A stretch of 64,000 bases of DNA from assembly GCA_004078665.1 (NCBI GenBank), contig SCFO01000001.1:832377-896376 (forward strand), written 5' to 3'. The notes under the pieces were generated by a model. The model was not told the DNA's origin. It saw nothing but the letters and a program-made list of their open reading frames with translations, and did no database searches. The position numbers were made by a program, and so were the translations under genes. Shown in pieces: positions 28,202-36,948 of the stretch. Within the stretch, counting starts at the first letter, position 1. Each line of letters starts with the position of its first letter. Source of the stretch: Halobacillus fulvus. GTDB taxonomy: Bacteria; Bacillota; Bacilli; Bacillales; Halobacillaceae.

Positions 28202-28912
28202 GCCGTTCCGGTATTTGGCGTACATGATTTCACCGTAGTACTGATCGAACCCCGGCATGTTGAGCGACCGGGCAATTTCAAGCTCTCGTTCCTGGTCATA
28301 CTCGACGCGAACGAACTGGATGCTGTTGGTCGGCTGCGTACCATCAAGAATCGCATACGATGCAGATGTAAGATCAAGGGAGTTGCCGACGCTGCCGACA
28401 TTGCACAAAATGCCGTGCGGATAGGTTTGTAGAAACGTCGTATGAATGTCTCCATAAAATACGGTCTGCGGTTCTTCGCCTGAATAGCCTGTATGATCGC
28501 TGTTTTCAAACAAGGAATAGCGCTTTTCAATCGAATGCCACGGCAGGATGCGTTCGAACTCACTTCTCGGCGAAGCATGAAACATCCGGATTTTTTCTCC
28601 GTTCAAATCGAGATCGATATGAAAGTCCAATTCGCTCAGGAAACGAAAGTCTTCGACAGACAGCCTCTCCTTATACCAATTGAGAAAGTCACTGTCGGTC
28701 GGATCCTGGATGAACACGTCCCAGTTTCCGCGGATCACACGTTCGCAATGTTCACGGACGAGCTGGATGCATTCGGATCCTTGTGGCCCTTTTCCAATCA
28801 AATCACCCAGACAGAAAATCCGCTCGATTCCCCTCGCCTTGATGTCTTCAAGCACTGCCTCGAGCGCTGTCTTATTGCCATGAATATCAGAAATAATCGC
28901 TATTTTAGTCAT
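28199..28912 (-). CDS. Metallophosphoesterase (YfcE/YmdB-like)
   Basis: The 237-residue protein is a calcineurin-like phosphoesterase: IAIISDIHGNKTALEAVL (metal ligands D and H, about residues 8-10), CLGDLIGKGPQ, RGNWD (GNHD variant, with Trp-Asp in place of His-Asp) and the C-terminal FYGDIHTTFLQ / LCNVGSVGNS. The GNWD motif is common in this DevR/MJ0936-like subgroup, which acts on phosphodiesters; the real substrate is unknown. It overlaps the upstream membrane protein gene by 4 bp (ATGA). Confidence 0.85.
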   Translation of the reverse strand: MTKIAIISDIHGNKTALEAVLEDIKARGIERIFCLGDLIGKGPQGSECIQLVREHCERVIRGNWDVFIQDPTDSDFLNWYKERLSVEDFRFLSELDFHIDLDLNGEKIRMFHASPRSEFERILPWHSIEKRYSLFENSDHTGYSGEEPQTVFYGDIHTTFLQTYPHGILCNVGSVGNSLDLTSASYAILDGTQPTNSIQFVRVEYDQERELEIARSLNMPGFDQYYGEIMYAKYRNG

Positions 28913-29679
28913 GCTTCTTCCCCCTTTTGACGGACCTTAAGTATAACGTTACGCATCAGGACCGTTAACGAAATGGTGATCGTAAAGATGATCAGGCCGG
29001 AGAACAGGTAAGAACTCCAGGATTCAAGGTAAAAGCTGCAGCAGCTCCCGCTATACCGGTACGGCAGGGGCGGATCGATGCTTGGAAAGCGAAGTTCAGA
29101 AAACCGAATCGGCCAGCCTGTTTCCATCGGAAAAGCGGTATTCCATTCTTCTCTCGACTTTATTTCATTCCCGATAAACCCTGTAACGAAAACAAAAATA
29201 ATGGAAAAGAGCAGATTGGAAAACACCAGGACCGCGGACGCTCTTCGTTTTCCATAACGGCTCCATTTGTACCCTATGTAGATCAGAACAGCCGGAAGAA
29301 CCGAAAGAAGAAATCCCCATGTTAAAAGACTGTCTCCCCCCCAATCCATCAGCGCTAAGGACGAGAGATACCCTGACGCATGATAAACAATGAATAAAAG
29401 GGACAGTTGATTCGTAAAAAGAATTAAAGCCCAAAGGCACAGCCCAAGCCCTGACACACATGCTAAGGAAAACAGAACGTCGCGTTCGGATTTTCTTTGC
29501 AACAAGATAAAGGATAAAAGCAGATACCCAAGGATATTCAGAATCAGTCCCACGACTGATACAAAATCTTCACCCGAATGACCAAAACCTCTTAAACTGC
29601 TCACCACAAAAATGAGCGATAAGCCATTCATGCTGAGATAAATCGGTAAAGTAGAACGAATCGATGGCCAATATTTCAT
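28909..29679 (-). CDS. Hypothetical polytopic membrane protein
   Basis: The 256-residue protein has about seven helices. One loop contains EEWNTAFPMETGWPIRFSELRFPSIDPPLPY with two adjacent Cys nearby (GSCCSFYLES), probably outside. I do not recognise the family. GAGGAG precedes the ATG, and translation is coupled to the phosphoesterase gene downstream. Confidence 0.6.
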   Translation of the reverse strand: MKYWPSIRSTLPIYLSMNGLSLIFVVSSLRGFGHSGEDFVSVVGLILNILGYLLLSFILLQRKSERDVLFSLACVSGLGLCLWALILFTNQLSLLFIVYHASGYLSSLALMDWGGDSLLTWGFLLSVLPAVLIYIGYKWSRYGKRRASAVLVFSNLLFSIIFVFVTGFIGNEIKSREEWNTAFPMETGWPIRFSELRFPSIDPPLPYRYSGSCCSFYLESWSSYLFSGLIIFTITISLTVLMRNVILKVRQKGEEA

Positions 29680-29753
29680 AAAAAACTCCTCATCTTATCT
29701 GTGACAAGGATCACTTTAGCACGGATCACCAGTAGATTCCAGGACAAATCCCA

Positions 29754-30248
29754 TCATCTTCCCTGGTCATGAAGGGCATTCTTCAACGCATCCAAAGCGT
29801 GGTGGACTTTTTCTAAGTTTTCTGATGTGTTTCGTTCGTTCCGGGCATGTAGCAGGACCGGTCGCACAGACTCGACTGAGCGACCAAATGCATACATCCA
29901 CTCGTAACGAGGCACCATCCACGTATGAAAATGATGGGTCGTATCTTCGTTGTAAAAATAATAAACAGACTCGATGCCGAGCACTTCTCTCTGGGCTTTT
30001 CTTATGTTCGAAAGGACCTCTATGTATTCCTGTCTCTCTGCTTCCGTTAGTTCGTCCAAACCTTTCACATGGCGCTTCGAAGCAAGAATGATCAATCCTT
30101 CCACCGGATACGCTACATCCTGATGGGCGTGGAAATGTTCACTCTCGAAGACGACCCCTCCGTCAGGCTCGATCAGTCCGCTCGTCAATGCACAGCTCAA
30201 GCATTCGACTTCGACCGTTCTTCCATCTGCCAGCGTAATCGTTCGCAT
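29754..30248 (-). CDS. HIT-like protein
   Basis: The 164-residue protein has an HIT-type fold with an imperfect triad: THHFHTWMVPRY (about residues 107-118) in place of HxHxHxx. It also has the N-terminal CLSCALTSG and FHAHQDVAYPVEGLIILASKRHVKGLDELTEAE, as in diadenosine hydrolase-like and GalT-like relatives. It may cleave nucleoside phosphates. GGAGGG precedes the ATG. The CcdA-like gene lies 16 bp upstream in the same direction, so the pair may be an operon. Confidence 0.8.
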   Translation of the reverse strand: MRTITLADGRTVEVECLSCALTSGLIEPDGGVVFESEHFHAHQDVAYPVEGLIILASKRHVKGLDELTEAERQEYIEVLSNIRKAQREVLGIESVYYFYNEDTTHHFHTWMVPRYEWMYAFGRSVESVRPVLLHARNERNTSENLEKVHHALDALKNALHDQGR

Positions 30249-30264
30249 GTTTATGTACCCTCCT

Positions 30265-30975
30265 TTATATCCAATACGTCCATGTATCCACTATACCAAT
30301 CAGGACAAGCAAGACCCCAGCCACTTTTTGAACGACGTTTCCGATTTTTCTGCTTCTTTTCATAACGAGTCCACCGAGCTCGAAGTACCAGATCAAGAAA
30401 ATGATCAGAACGAGTGGCAGTGAGGTACCAAGGCCGAACACAACGGGCAGCAAGGGTCCATAGGAAGTCGAAACCACGATCGGCATCAGGGTGAAAAAGA
30501 ATAAGAGGAACATCGTTGGGCAGAATGCCAGTGTGAAGCTGACGCCCATCAGAAAGCTCCCTTTTCTTGTGTTTGTAAAAAAACGATCCGATAGTTTGCC
30601 TAGTGTAACGGTTCCCTTGAAGGTCAACCATCCGGAAAGAAACAGCCCCACAACGATGAGCATCGGACCGATCAACTTCCGCAGATACGGAACGAGCAAT
30701 GAAAACTGCTCCTCGACTTCTTTCCCGAGAAACCAAACACCACTTCCAAGCAGTGTGAAGACGACAATTTTCCCTAAGATAAAGTATGCGATCAGCTGCC
30801 ACGGGACCCGCTTCTCAAGTGATCGATACCCGTAGATCGTCATCGCGCCAAGGTTGCCTGTGAGTTGACAGGGCGCAAGTGAACCGACAATCCCGAGAAG
30901 GAATGCGAAAAGGAACGGAATCGACTCCCACTGATTTGCCAATGCGAAAAAGGTTTCGGTCAAAAAACTGCTCAT
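30265..30975 (-). CDS. CcdA/SafE-like membrane protein, probable copper- or thiol-linked
   Basis: The 236-residue protein has six helices and two Cys-Pro motifs, LAPCQLTGNLGAM (about 34-46) and LAFCPTMFLLF (about 146-156), as in CcdA/DsbD and SafE/UreH-2 families that pass electrons or handle metals across the membrane. In Firmicutes such proteins often lie beside copper genes; here the Cys-rich copper-binding protein and copZ/copA are just upstream. The function could be heavy-metal transport or thiol reduction, and the sequence does not decide. Confidence 0.75.
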   Translation of the reverse strand: MSSFLTETFFALANQWESIPFLFAFLLGIVGSLAPCQLTGNLGAMTIYGYRSLEKRVPWQLIAYFILGKIVVFTLLGSGVWFLGKEVEEQFSLLVPYLRKLIGPMLIVVGLFLSGWLTFKGTVTLGKLSDRFFTNTRKGSFLMGVSFTLAFCPTMFLLFFFTLMPIVVSTSYGPLLPVVFGLGTSLPLVLIIFLIWYFELGGLVMKRSRKIGNVVQKVAGVLLVLIGIVDTWTYWI

Positions 30976-31033
30976 TTAGCTGAACCCAACCCTTTCATTT
31001 TAATTTCGTTTATGTACGTTTTACTCCCATAAA

Positions 31034-31065
31034 AATACCACGGCACAAGTGCCGTGGCTAGAACT
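31034..31065. terminator. Terminator of the Cys-rich protein gene
   Basis: CCACGGCAC (31040-31048) pairs with GTGCCGTGG (31051-31059); the minus strand continues into TATTTTTAT. Confidence 0.8.
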
Positions 31066-31075
31066 TTTTGTTTGA

Positions 31076-31402
31076 TTAGGCAATGCTTCTGCAGGCATCC
31101 GCACAAGCGTGGCAAGCTTCAGCGCACTGTTGACAATGGTCATGATCATGCTTCCCACACTCATCGCCACATGCCTGACAAATTTTCGCGCAAACTTCAG
31201 CAAGCTCTGAAGCGAACGGCGTATTCCGGACGAGTGCCTGTTCTAGGAATCCGCACATATCCGCACATTCACGGTCGAGCCGGATGCAGTCCGCCATATG
31301 TTTGACATCCTCTTCCTTCAGGCAAGCGTCATAACAGTGGTTACAAGCTTCCATACAACGATGCAACGCTTCGATCACAGACTGGTATTTTTCGTGTGCC
31401 AT
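31076..31402 (-). CDS. Four-helix-bundle copper-binding protein (Csp/DUF326)
   Basis: The 108-residue protein has 16 Cys, spaced in CxxxC and CxxC patterns along four helices: RCMEACNHCYDAC, CIRLDRECADMC, CAKICQACGDEC and CQQCAEACHACADAC. This is the copper storage protein (Csp) fold, which packs many Cu(I) ions inside the helical bundle. No signal peptide, so it is a cytosolic Csp3-like type. His-rich KHDHDH may add binding. The ATG at 31402 has GGAGG 10 nt upstream. It lies beside copZ/copA/csoR and is separated from them by a GNAT gene. Confidence 0.9.
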   Translation of the reverse strand: MAHEKYQSVIEALHRCMEACNHCYDACLKEEDVKHMADCIRLDRECADMCGFLEQALVRNTPFASELAEVCAKICQACGDECGKHDHDHCQQCAEACHACADACRSIA

Positions 31403-31520
31403 TTGGATGGTACCTCCTTTATTTTTTTCACATAGGTACCTTTTCCTTATATCAGAATAATGAAACATCTGGAAATTGATTTCATTCAAAAGTACCAGCC
31501 CTGTTGATGCAACGTTTTAC

Positions 31521-32042
31521 TTAGACATACTTCTCCATTCGTATATCTGCCCATTGCTTACCGTCATAGAAGGTGAAATTGTGGAGGCGTGCAATCTCGC
31601 GGTAACCGAGTTTCTGATAGAGACGATATGCGTTCACATTAAACTCGAAAACTCCGAGCTCGATTCTTCGGAGCCCTGCCTGCTTAATCTCCTGCTCCAA
31701 AAAAGTGAGCGCCTTTCTTCCGATCCCTTTCCCTCTCCCCGCCTCTTCGCCGATCGTAATTCCGATCCAAGCCGTTTCTTCTTCACTTTTATACAAATGC
31801 TGTGGGTTGATCATGTAGTTCATTTCACCGACTAACTGACGGTCTACATAAATGAGGTACATGACGTGATCCTGGAGCCTTTTTCTTACTCCACCTACCG
31901 TCACCATGTAGCGTTCTGCAAGATCGGATGCATTCCGGTTCGGGCGGACGAGCGGAATGAGTCGATCATCGTTTTCCCAGCGTTGAAAAGTATCCACGAT
32001 AAAGGGAGTCGGGATGTGCAATCGGACGAAATCGGTTCTCAT
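31521..32042 (-). CDS. GNAT family N-acetyltransferase
   Basis: The 173-residue protein has the acetyl-CoA loop AWIGITIGEEAGRGKGIGRKAL (Q/RxxGxG/A type, about residues 90-111) and GLRRIELGVFEFNVNAYRLYQKLGYREIA, as in RimJ/RimL or SpeG-like acetyltransferases. The substrate is unknown. It lies between two copper genes, but nothing in the protein suggests a copper role. Confidence 0.85.
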   Translation of the reverse strand: MRTDFVRLHIPTPFIVDTFQRWENDDRLIPLVRPNRNASDLAERYMVTVGGVRKRLQDHVMYLIYVDRQLVGEMNYMINPQHLYKSEEETAWIGITIGEEAGRGKGIGRKALTFLEQEIKQAGLRRIELGVFEFNVNAYRLYQKLGYREIARLHNFTFYDGKQWADIRMEKYV

Positions 32043-32064
32043 GTCAACGCCTCCTTAATATGTA

Positions 32065-32092
32065 AAGAGGGACAGGTGCACCTGTCCCGAAA
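32065..32092. terminator. Terminator after copZ
   Basis: A perfect 20-bp palindrome (32069-32088) with arms GGGACAGGTG / CACCTGTCCC; a short T-rich tract follows on the minus strand. Confidence 0.7.
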
Positions 32093-32096
32093 GCCC

Positions 32097-32297
32097 TTAT
32101 ACGACATCATATCCTTGATCCTCGATGGCTTCGTGCATTTGTTCAAGAGTCGCAGGGTCTTCATAAGAAACGTTGACTGCACCTGTCGCAAGATCGACGT
32201 CTACGGACTGCACTCCCTCGACTTCGTTCAATGCACCTTTCACAGCTTTTTCACAATGGCCACATGTCATGCCTTGTACTTGTATTGTTTTTTCCAT
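32097..32297 (-). CDS. copZ: Copper chaperone CopZ
   Basis: The 66-residue protein is a single HMA domain with the Cu(I) motif GMTCGHC (about residues 9-15) and the family ending EAIEDQGYDVV. It carries Cu(I) to CopA. It is last in the order csoR-copA-copZ; in Bacillus subtilis copZ precedes copA. It follows copA by 18 bp. Confidence 0.95.
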   Translation of the reverse strand: MEKTIQVQGMTCGHCEKAVKGALNEVEGVQSVDVDLATGAVNVSYEDPATLEQMHEAIEDQGYDVV

Positions 32298-32315
32298 AAT
32301 AAAATTCCTCCTTGA

Positions 32316-34712
32316 TTATAGTTTCACTCGCTTCAAGCGGAGAGCGTTGCTGACGACGCTGACAGAACTGAATGCCATCGCGGCTCCTGCTACCCACGGA
32401 GCTAGCAATCCGATGGCTGCTACCGGAATGCCGGCCGAGTTATAAGCTAAAGCCCAAAACATATTCTGCTTGATGTTCGTCATCGTTTTCCGGCTGAGAC
32501 GGATCGCTTGGCTGATGTGGATCAAATCTCCACCGAGCAACGTGACGTCCGCCGTTTCGATCGCGACGTCAGACCCCGTTCCGATCGCCATACCGATGTC
32601 GGCTGTCGCAAGAGATGGTGCATCATTGATTCCATCTCCCACCATCGCTACTTTTTCGCCCTGCAGCTGTAGCTCTTTCACTTTTTCTGCTTTTTGTTCA
32701 GGTAAAACTTCTGCAAAAACGCCGTCAAGCCCGACTTGGGCCGCAATCGCTTTTGCTGTACGTTCATTATCTCCTGTCACCATATAGACATTCAACCCAA
32801 GTGCTTTCATGTCCTCGATCGCCTGCTTCGACGTCTCTTTGAGTGTATCGGCCACGGCCAGATACCCGGCAAATTCACCGTTTAATGCCACAAGCATCAC
32901 TGTTTTCCCTGCCGACTCAAGCTCAGAAATTGCTGCTTCGTCATTCTCGAATTTGATCTGATCGCGCTTCATCAGCTTTCTTGTCCCGATCCTCACGTTC
33001 ACACCATCGACGACCGCCTCGATTCCATACCCCGGAACGGCTTCGAACTGATCGACGTCTCTCGTTTCGATTTCCTGTTCGACACCATACTGGACAATGG
33101 CTTCCGCGAGCGGGTGCTCAGACGCTTTTTCGGCAGAAACGACATACTTGAGCAGATCATCGCGGAACGAAACAAAGTCTATGACTTCCGGTTTCCCCTT
33201 CGTAATCGTACCGGTTTTATCAAGTAAGATCGTGGTCAGGCTTTCGGTTCCTTCGAGATATTCTCCACCTTTAAAAAGAATGCCCTGCTCAGCACCCTTT
33301 CCTGTTCCGACCATGATCGATGTCGGCGTTGCCAGGCCAAGAGCACAAGGACAGGCGATGACAAGGACGGCAATCGCAGCTTCAAGCGCAGGCGGGAATG
33401 CCCCAGGCTCAACAAAAGCGAACCAGACGATAAACGTGACGAGCGCAATCCCGACGACGACGGGCACGAAGACGCCTGAAATACGGTCAGCAGTCCTTTG
33501 AATCGGTGCTTTTGACCCCTGCGCCTCTTCCACGATTTTGACAATTCCGGCAAGCGCGGTATCCTTCCCGACTTTTTCCGCCTGCATTTGGATCGTCCCG
33601 TTTTTATTAAGCGTAGAACCGATCACGGTGTCCTCTTCTTTTTTCTCGACCGGAATCGACTCACCCGTAATCATCGATTCATCAATCGCTGTCATTCCTT
33701 TAACAATCGTACCATCGACAGGAATTTTTTCACCTGGCTTCACAAGGATGACATCTCCGACTTGGACTTGGTCGACTGGCACTTGAATTTCTTCCCCGTT
33801 CCGCAACAGCGTCGCTTCCTTCGCTTGCAAGTTGAGAAGCTTCGTCAACGCAGCCGTTGTGCGCCCTTTCGCCAAGCTCTCAAACAGCTTCCCGACTAAG
33901 ATCAACGTAATCAAAACCGCACTCGTTTCAAAATAAAGCTCCGGCATCATTTGCGGATTAAGCTGCCAGCGGATTCCTTCGACGACACTATAGAAGTAGG
34001 CGGCTGATGTTCCGAGCGCAACGAGGACATCCATATTCGCACTCTTGTTCCTGAGCGCGCGGTAGGCTCCTACGTAAAATGGAGCACCGATGTAAAATTG
34101 GACAGGGGTTGCTAATAGGAACTGGAACCACGGATTCATGAAGAGTGCCGGTACCGGGAGACCGATGTCAATCGGTAAATGCCCGACCATCGTGTACAAC
34201 AACGGCAGAGAAAGAAGAATCGAAATCCAAAGCTTTTGTTTCTTCTTCTTAATTTCTTCCTCCTTATGATCGGCCTGCTGCTCCCGGTCCTGCTTCAGAA
34301 CCGCTTCATAGCCAAGCTTCTTCACCTTTTCCAAAATATCTTCCGTCGATACTAAGCCTGGCTCATATTCTACAACACCAGCTTCCGTCGCTAAATTGAC
34401 GTTCGCCTGTTGAACACCATTCATCTTCCCGAGCACCTTTTGAATCCGGCTTGAACAGGCAGAACATGTCATGCCATGGATATCGAGTTCAATTTTTTCT
34501 GTCTGTACGCCGTATCCAAGCTTTTCAATGCGTTCCGAAATGTCTTGTGGCGTAGCTTTCGTTTCATCGAGCTTGACGGTTGCGCTCTCCATCGCCAGAT
34601 TGACATTTGCTTCGACCCCATCCATCTTGTTCAGAACCTTTTCGATTCTCGATGAGCACGCAGAACACGTCATGCCTGTGATGCCGACATGTATCTCTTT
34701 TGATTCGCTCAT
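32316..34712 (-). CDS. copA: Copper-exporting P1B-ATPase CopA
   Basis: The 798-residue protein has two N-terminal HMA domains (GMTCSACSS at about 13-21 and 81-89), eight helices with the metal motif CPC in [13 protein letters not shown], phosphorylation site DKTGT, ATP-binding HP in [10 protein letters not shown] and the hinge GDGINDAP. It pumps Cu(I) out using ATP. It lies 15 bp after csoR and is read with it from the CsoR-controlled promoter. The length equals CopA of B. subtilis (about 800). Confidence 0.96.
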   Translation of the reverse strand: MSESKEIHVGITGMTCSACSSRIEKVLNKMDGVEANVNLAMESATVKLDETKATPQDISERIEKLGYGVQTEKIELDIHGMTCSACSSRIQKVLGKMNGVQQANVNLATEAGVVEYEPGLVSTEDILEKVKKLGYEAVLKQDREQQADHKEEEIKKKKQKLWISILLSLPLLYTMVGHLPIDIGLPVPALFMNPWFQFLLATPVQFYIGAPFYVGAYRALRNKSANMDVLVALGTSAAYFYSVVEGIRWQLNPQMMPELYFETSAVLITLILVGKLFESLAKGRTTAALTKLLNLQAKEATLLRNGEEIQVPVDQVQVGDVILVKPGEKIPVDGTIVKGMTAIDESMITGESIPVEKKEEDTVIGSTLNKNGTIQMQAEKVGKDTALAGIVKIVEEAQGSKAPIQRTADRISGVFVPVVVGIALVTFIVWFAFVEPGAFPPALEAAIAVLVIACPCALGLATPTSIMVGTGKGAEQGILFKGGEYLEGTESLTTILLDKTGTITKGKPEVIDFVSFRDDLLKYVVSAEKASEHPLAEAIVQYGVEQEIETRDVDQFEAVPGYGIEAVVDGVNVRIGTRKLMKRDQIKFENDEAAISELESAGKTVMLVALNGEFAGYLAVADTLKETSKQAIEDMKALGLNVYMVTGDNERTAKAIAAQVGLDGVFAEVLPEQKAEKVKELQLQGEKVAMVGDGINDAPSLATADIGMAIGTGSDVAIETADVTLLGGDLIHISQAIRLSRKTMTNIKQNMFWALAYNSAGIPVAAIGLLAPWVAGAAMAFSSVSVVSNALRLKRVKL

Positions 34713-34726
34713 TTCTATACCCCCCT

Positions 34727-35044
34727 CTATTTGGAGAATTGCTGGACGACTTTCATCAGCTCATCGATCGCTTCTTCGCCTTCCCCTTTTTGAATAGCAT
34801 CTGCCACGCAGTGATGGGTATGGCGTTCCATTAAGGAATATCCGACTCTGTTCAAAGCTTTCGTAACGGCTGAAATCTGAATCATCGTATCGACACAGTA
34901 ACGGTCTTCTTCCACCATTTTTTGAAGTCCGCGCACCTGGCCTTCTATTCGTTTCAAGCGGTTGATCATCGCTTGTTTTTCATCGACAGTCCTTGGTTTA
35001 ACGGGCTTTTTACCACTTGTATCGGGTAATTCGTTCATATTCAT
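34727..35044 (-). CDS. csoR: Copper-sensing repressor CsoR
   Basis: The 105-residue four-helix protein has the CsoR Cu(I) ligands Cys50, His75 and Cys79 in [13 protein letters not shown] and [13 protein letters not shown]. It also has the family [15 protein letters not shown]. Cu(I) binding releases it from DNA, opening csoR-copA-copZ. ATG at 35044 follows AAAGGGTGG; a second ATG 6 bp later is possible. Confidence 0.94.
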   Translation of the reverse strand: MNMNELPDTSGKKPVKPRTVDEKQAMINRLKRIEGQVRGLQKMVEEDRYCVDTMIQISAVTKALNRVGYSLMERHTHHCVADAIQKGEGEEAIDELMKVVQQFSK

Positions 35045-35066
35045 AGTGTCCACCCTTTCTAACAAC

Positions 35067-35096
35067 ACTATACCCCCGTTAGGTATAAAACGTCAA
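35067..35096 (-). promoter_or_regulatory. csoR-copA-copZ promoter with CsoR operator in the spacer
   Basis: On the minus strand TTGACG (35096-35091), an 18-bp spacer, and TATAGT (35072-35067). The CsoR-type inverted repeat TATACCCCCGTTAGGTATA (35069-35087) covers the spacer and -10, so bound CsoR must block RNA polymerase. Confidence 0.8.
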
Positions 35097-35159
35097 CTAA
35101 ATTGTTTCTTAATTTTATCGACCTATTTCACCTTATTGTTCCCAGCAATTGTTTGATAA

Positions 35160-35329
35160 GTTTCCGTTTTTCATACAAGAGCTTGGAGGAGCGGGAAATA
35201 ACTCGCTTTCCATGGGCGGGCGCTGAGCTTCCTCGTCGCCTTGCTCCTGCGGGATCTCAGCCTGCCCTTACCTCCCCATAGGAGTCTCATCATTTCCCGC
35301 TCCTCCTGCCAAATTGAGCAAAAGGAAAC
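35160..35329 (+). repeat. Long imperfect-hairpin repeat, copy 1
   Basis: This 170-nt element has nested complementary pairs from both ends inward: GTTTCC / GGAAAC, GGAGGAGCGGGAAAT / ATTTCCCGCTCCTCC, TCCATGGG / CCCATAGGA and GGGC..GCTGAG / CTCAGC..GCCC. It is shared with copies at 40923, 57472 and (inverted) 57751. It lies between csoR and the DUF488 gene; the other 240 bp to 35572 show no gene. Confidence 0.9.
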
Positions 35330-35572
35330 ATGACAGCACTTTTGACTTACAATTAGGAATTTTTGTAATAAAATTCTTTATTTTACATCAACATTCGAGT
35401 TTAACAAAGACTTTTAATTTAAAGTTTGATTGGGTAGGTAGTCGGTCACTCCTCCCTCTAAAAGGCGAGCGAATTATCTTGAATTACGGCCGCTGAACCA
35501 ATGTCGAGGTTTAATAGGGCCTAATAAAAAGGTACAGGAAACTATAGGAATCAAGCTGAAGGAGGAAATGAC

Positions 35573-35923
35573 ATGTCGATTGTACTTCGAAGAATTTATG
35601 AGGACGACCCGCCACTTGGAGGGCACAGGGTGCTTGTCGATCGAGTCTGGCCTAGAGGGATATCGAAGGAGGATGCTGACCTTGACGAGTGGAAGAAGGA
35701 CATCGCTCCTACATCCGACTTAAGAAGGTGGTTCAATCACGATCCGGATAAATTTGAGGAGTTCAAAGACAAGTATAAGGACGAGCTTCATGAAAAAGAT
35801 CTCTCTGACTTGAAAGAGAAGGCATCAGGAGGTAGAGTCGTCCTTCTTTACGGAGCCAAGGACCAGCAGCATAACCATGCTGTCGTCCTCAAGGAAGTGC
35901 TGGAGAATGATGAAGAGCCTTAA
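35573..35923 (+). CDS. DUF488 family protein (YeaO-like)
   Basis: The 116-residue protein carries the family markers LRRIYEDDPPLGGHRVLVDRVWPRGISKEDADLDEWKKDIAPT, LRRWFNHDPDKFEEFKDKY and VVLLYGAKDQQHNHAVVL. Function unknown; some relatives lie near stress genes. AAGGAGG lies 8 nt ahead of the ATG. It is monocistronic with a strong terminator. Confidence 0.88.
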   Translation: MSIVLRRIYEDDPPLGGHRVLVDRVWPRGISKEDADLDEWKKDIAPTSDLRRWFNHDPDKFEEFKDKYKDELHEKDLSDLKEKASGGRVVLLYGAKDQQHNHAVVLKEVLENDEEP

Positions 35924-35927
35924 ATAT

Positions 35928-35967
35928 AAAAAAGGGAACGGTGGATGACGCACCGTTCCCTTTTTTA
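35928..35967. terminator. Bidirectional terminator after the DUF488 gene
   Basis: AAAGGGAACGGTG (35931-35943) pairs with CACCGTTCCCTTT (35951-35963), with A and T runs outside. Confidence 0.9.
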
Positions 35968-35987
35968 TGCCCCCTTGCCCTATAGCG

Positions 35988-36506
35988 TTAATAAACGTTT
36001 CGTTCGCTAAGGATCGTGCCCGTCTGTTTATCCACTAGTCTTAGCGTATGATCAGAGAAGCCCTGCTCCCTCTCAAAATACCAAATCGCAAGTGCATCGT
36101 TTCCTTCAATAGGGACAACGTTTGACGTTGCATCACCAAGCATCACCTCGACGTTATCCTCAGGATGAAACAACCCGAAGATCAATGTGTCACCGTGACC
36201 CTGATGATTCAAAACGTGTTCCTGTTCAATCCGTTCAAATTCTTCATCTGACCACGTCATCATACCTGATCTCCAGCCAGACCAATTTTTTCTTGAATAG
36301 GCTGCCCCTAACGCATGATCATTCAGCCTAAAGAAAAACAAGGCCTGATTGTCTTCCGTATAAGCTGGTATGTATTCCGCCTTTTTTACCTCTGACTTCA
36401 TAGCTTGAAGCGGTGTATCATATGTATCCATTGGAAAAGCAACGATCCCAATTGCCACCGATAAGACAGACAGGATAAACAGTGCAGCCAGCCAACGCTT
36501 CATCAT
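35988..36506 (-). CDS. Hypothetical membrane-anchored protein
   Basis: The 172-residue protein has an N-terminal helix (KRWLAALFILSVLSVAIGIVAF) and an outside domain with NQALFFFRLNDHALGAAYSRKNWSGWRSGMMTWSDEEF and a C-terminal half of beta-type alternation ending DKQTGTILSERNVY. No family recognised. ATG 36506 has GGAGG 8 nt upstream. It lies 1 bp from the upstream small membrane gene, so the two form an operon. Confidence 0.6.
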   Translation of the reverse strand: MMKRWLAALFILSVLSVAIGIVAFPMDTYDTPLQAMKSEVKKAEYIPAYTEDNQALFFFRLNDHALGAAYSRKNWSGWRSGMMTWSDEEFERIEQEHVLNHQGHGDTLIFGLFHPEDNVEVMLGDATSNVVPIEGNDALAIWYFEREQGFSDHTLRLVDKQTGTILSERNVY

Positions 36507-36507
36507 C

Positions 36508-36786
36508 TTACCAGCCTCCAATCAGAAAAAAGAGATAATGCGTAAAGATAAGCCAGCCAAGAGTGGCCACATTCAAAAAAAGCACGAGAAGCGTAAGAAA
36601 CAAATGGTATTCTGGTACGGTTCTTGACCGGTACAAATAATAGATGGCCAGCGCAATGGACCCGATGAAAATAAGAGCGAACACCAGGCTCCACAAACTG
36701 AATGTGATTTGCCTTGAAGCTGTGAAAAACATCAGGATGTAAAGAGCATTCACGAAAATGGATCCAAACAATAGTGCTTTTCTCAA
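36508..36786 (-). CDS. Small three-helix membrane protein
   Basis: The 92-residue protein has three helices (LLFGSIFVNALYILMFFT, LWSLVFALIFIGSIALAIYYLY, HLFLTLLVLFLNVATLGWLIFTHYLFFL) and few loops. The family is not recognised. Its stop codon lies within the ribosome site region of the next gene (36506), so the two are coupled. Confidence 0.6.
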   Translation of the reverse strand: MRKALLFGSIFVNALYILMFFTASRQITFSLWSLVFALIFIGSIALAIYYLYRSRTVPEYHLFLTLLVLFLNVATLGWLIFTHYLFFLIGGW

Positions 36787-36883
36787 CTTAACCCCTCCTA
36801 TTCATTTATGTTAACCATCATCGATTATACACTTGGTCTATTCAAAAGAAAACAGCACCAAATCATTCCATTAAAACCATTTA

Positions 36884-36927
36884 TTGATTATGCTTTTGTA
36901 ATAGTGTATTATTTAACTAGTACACTA
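36884..36927 (+). promoter_or_regulatory. Promoter and GntR (YtrA-type) operator
   Basis: TTGATT (36884-36889), a 17-bp spacer and TATTAT (36907-36912). The inverted repeat TAGTGTA-N12-TACACTA (36902-36908, 36921-36927) overlaps the -10 and start point; it resembles the AGTGTA/TACACT operators of YtrA-family regulators, so autoregulation by the GntR protein is expected. Confidence 0.7.
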
Positions 36928-36948
36928 TTACAAAAAGGAGGTCACGAA

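Noticed and set aside
35314-35496. 60-codon plus-strand frame after hairpin copy 1.
   Set aside because: It begins inside the repeat, has no ribosome site and no likeness to proteins.
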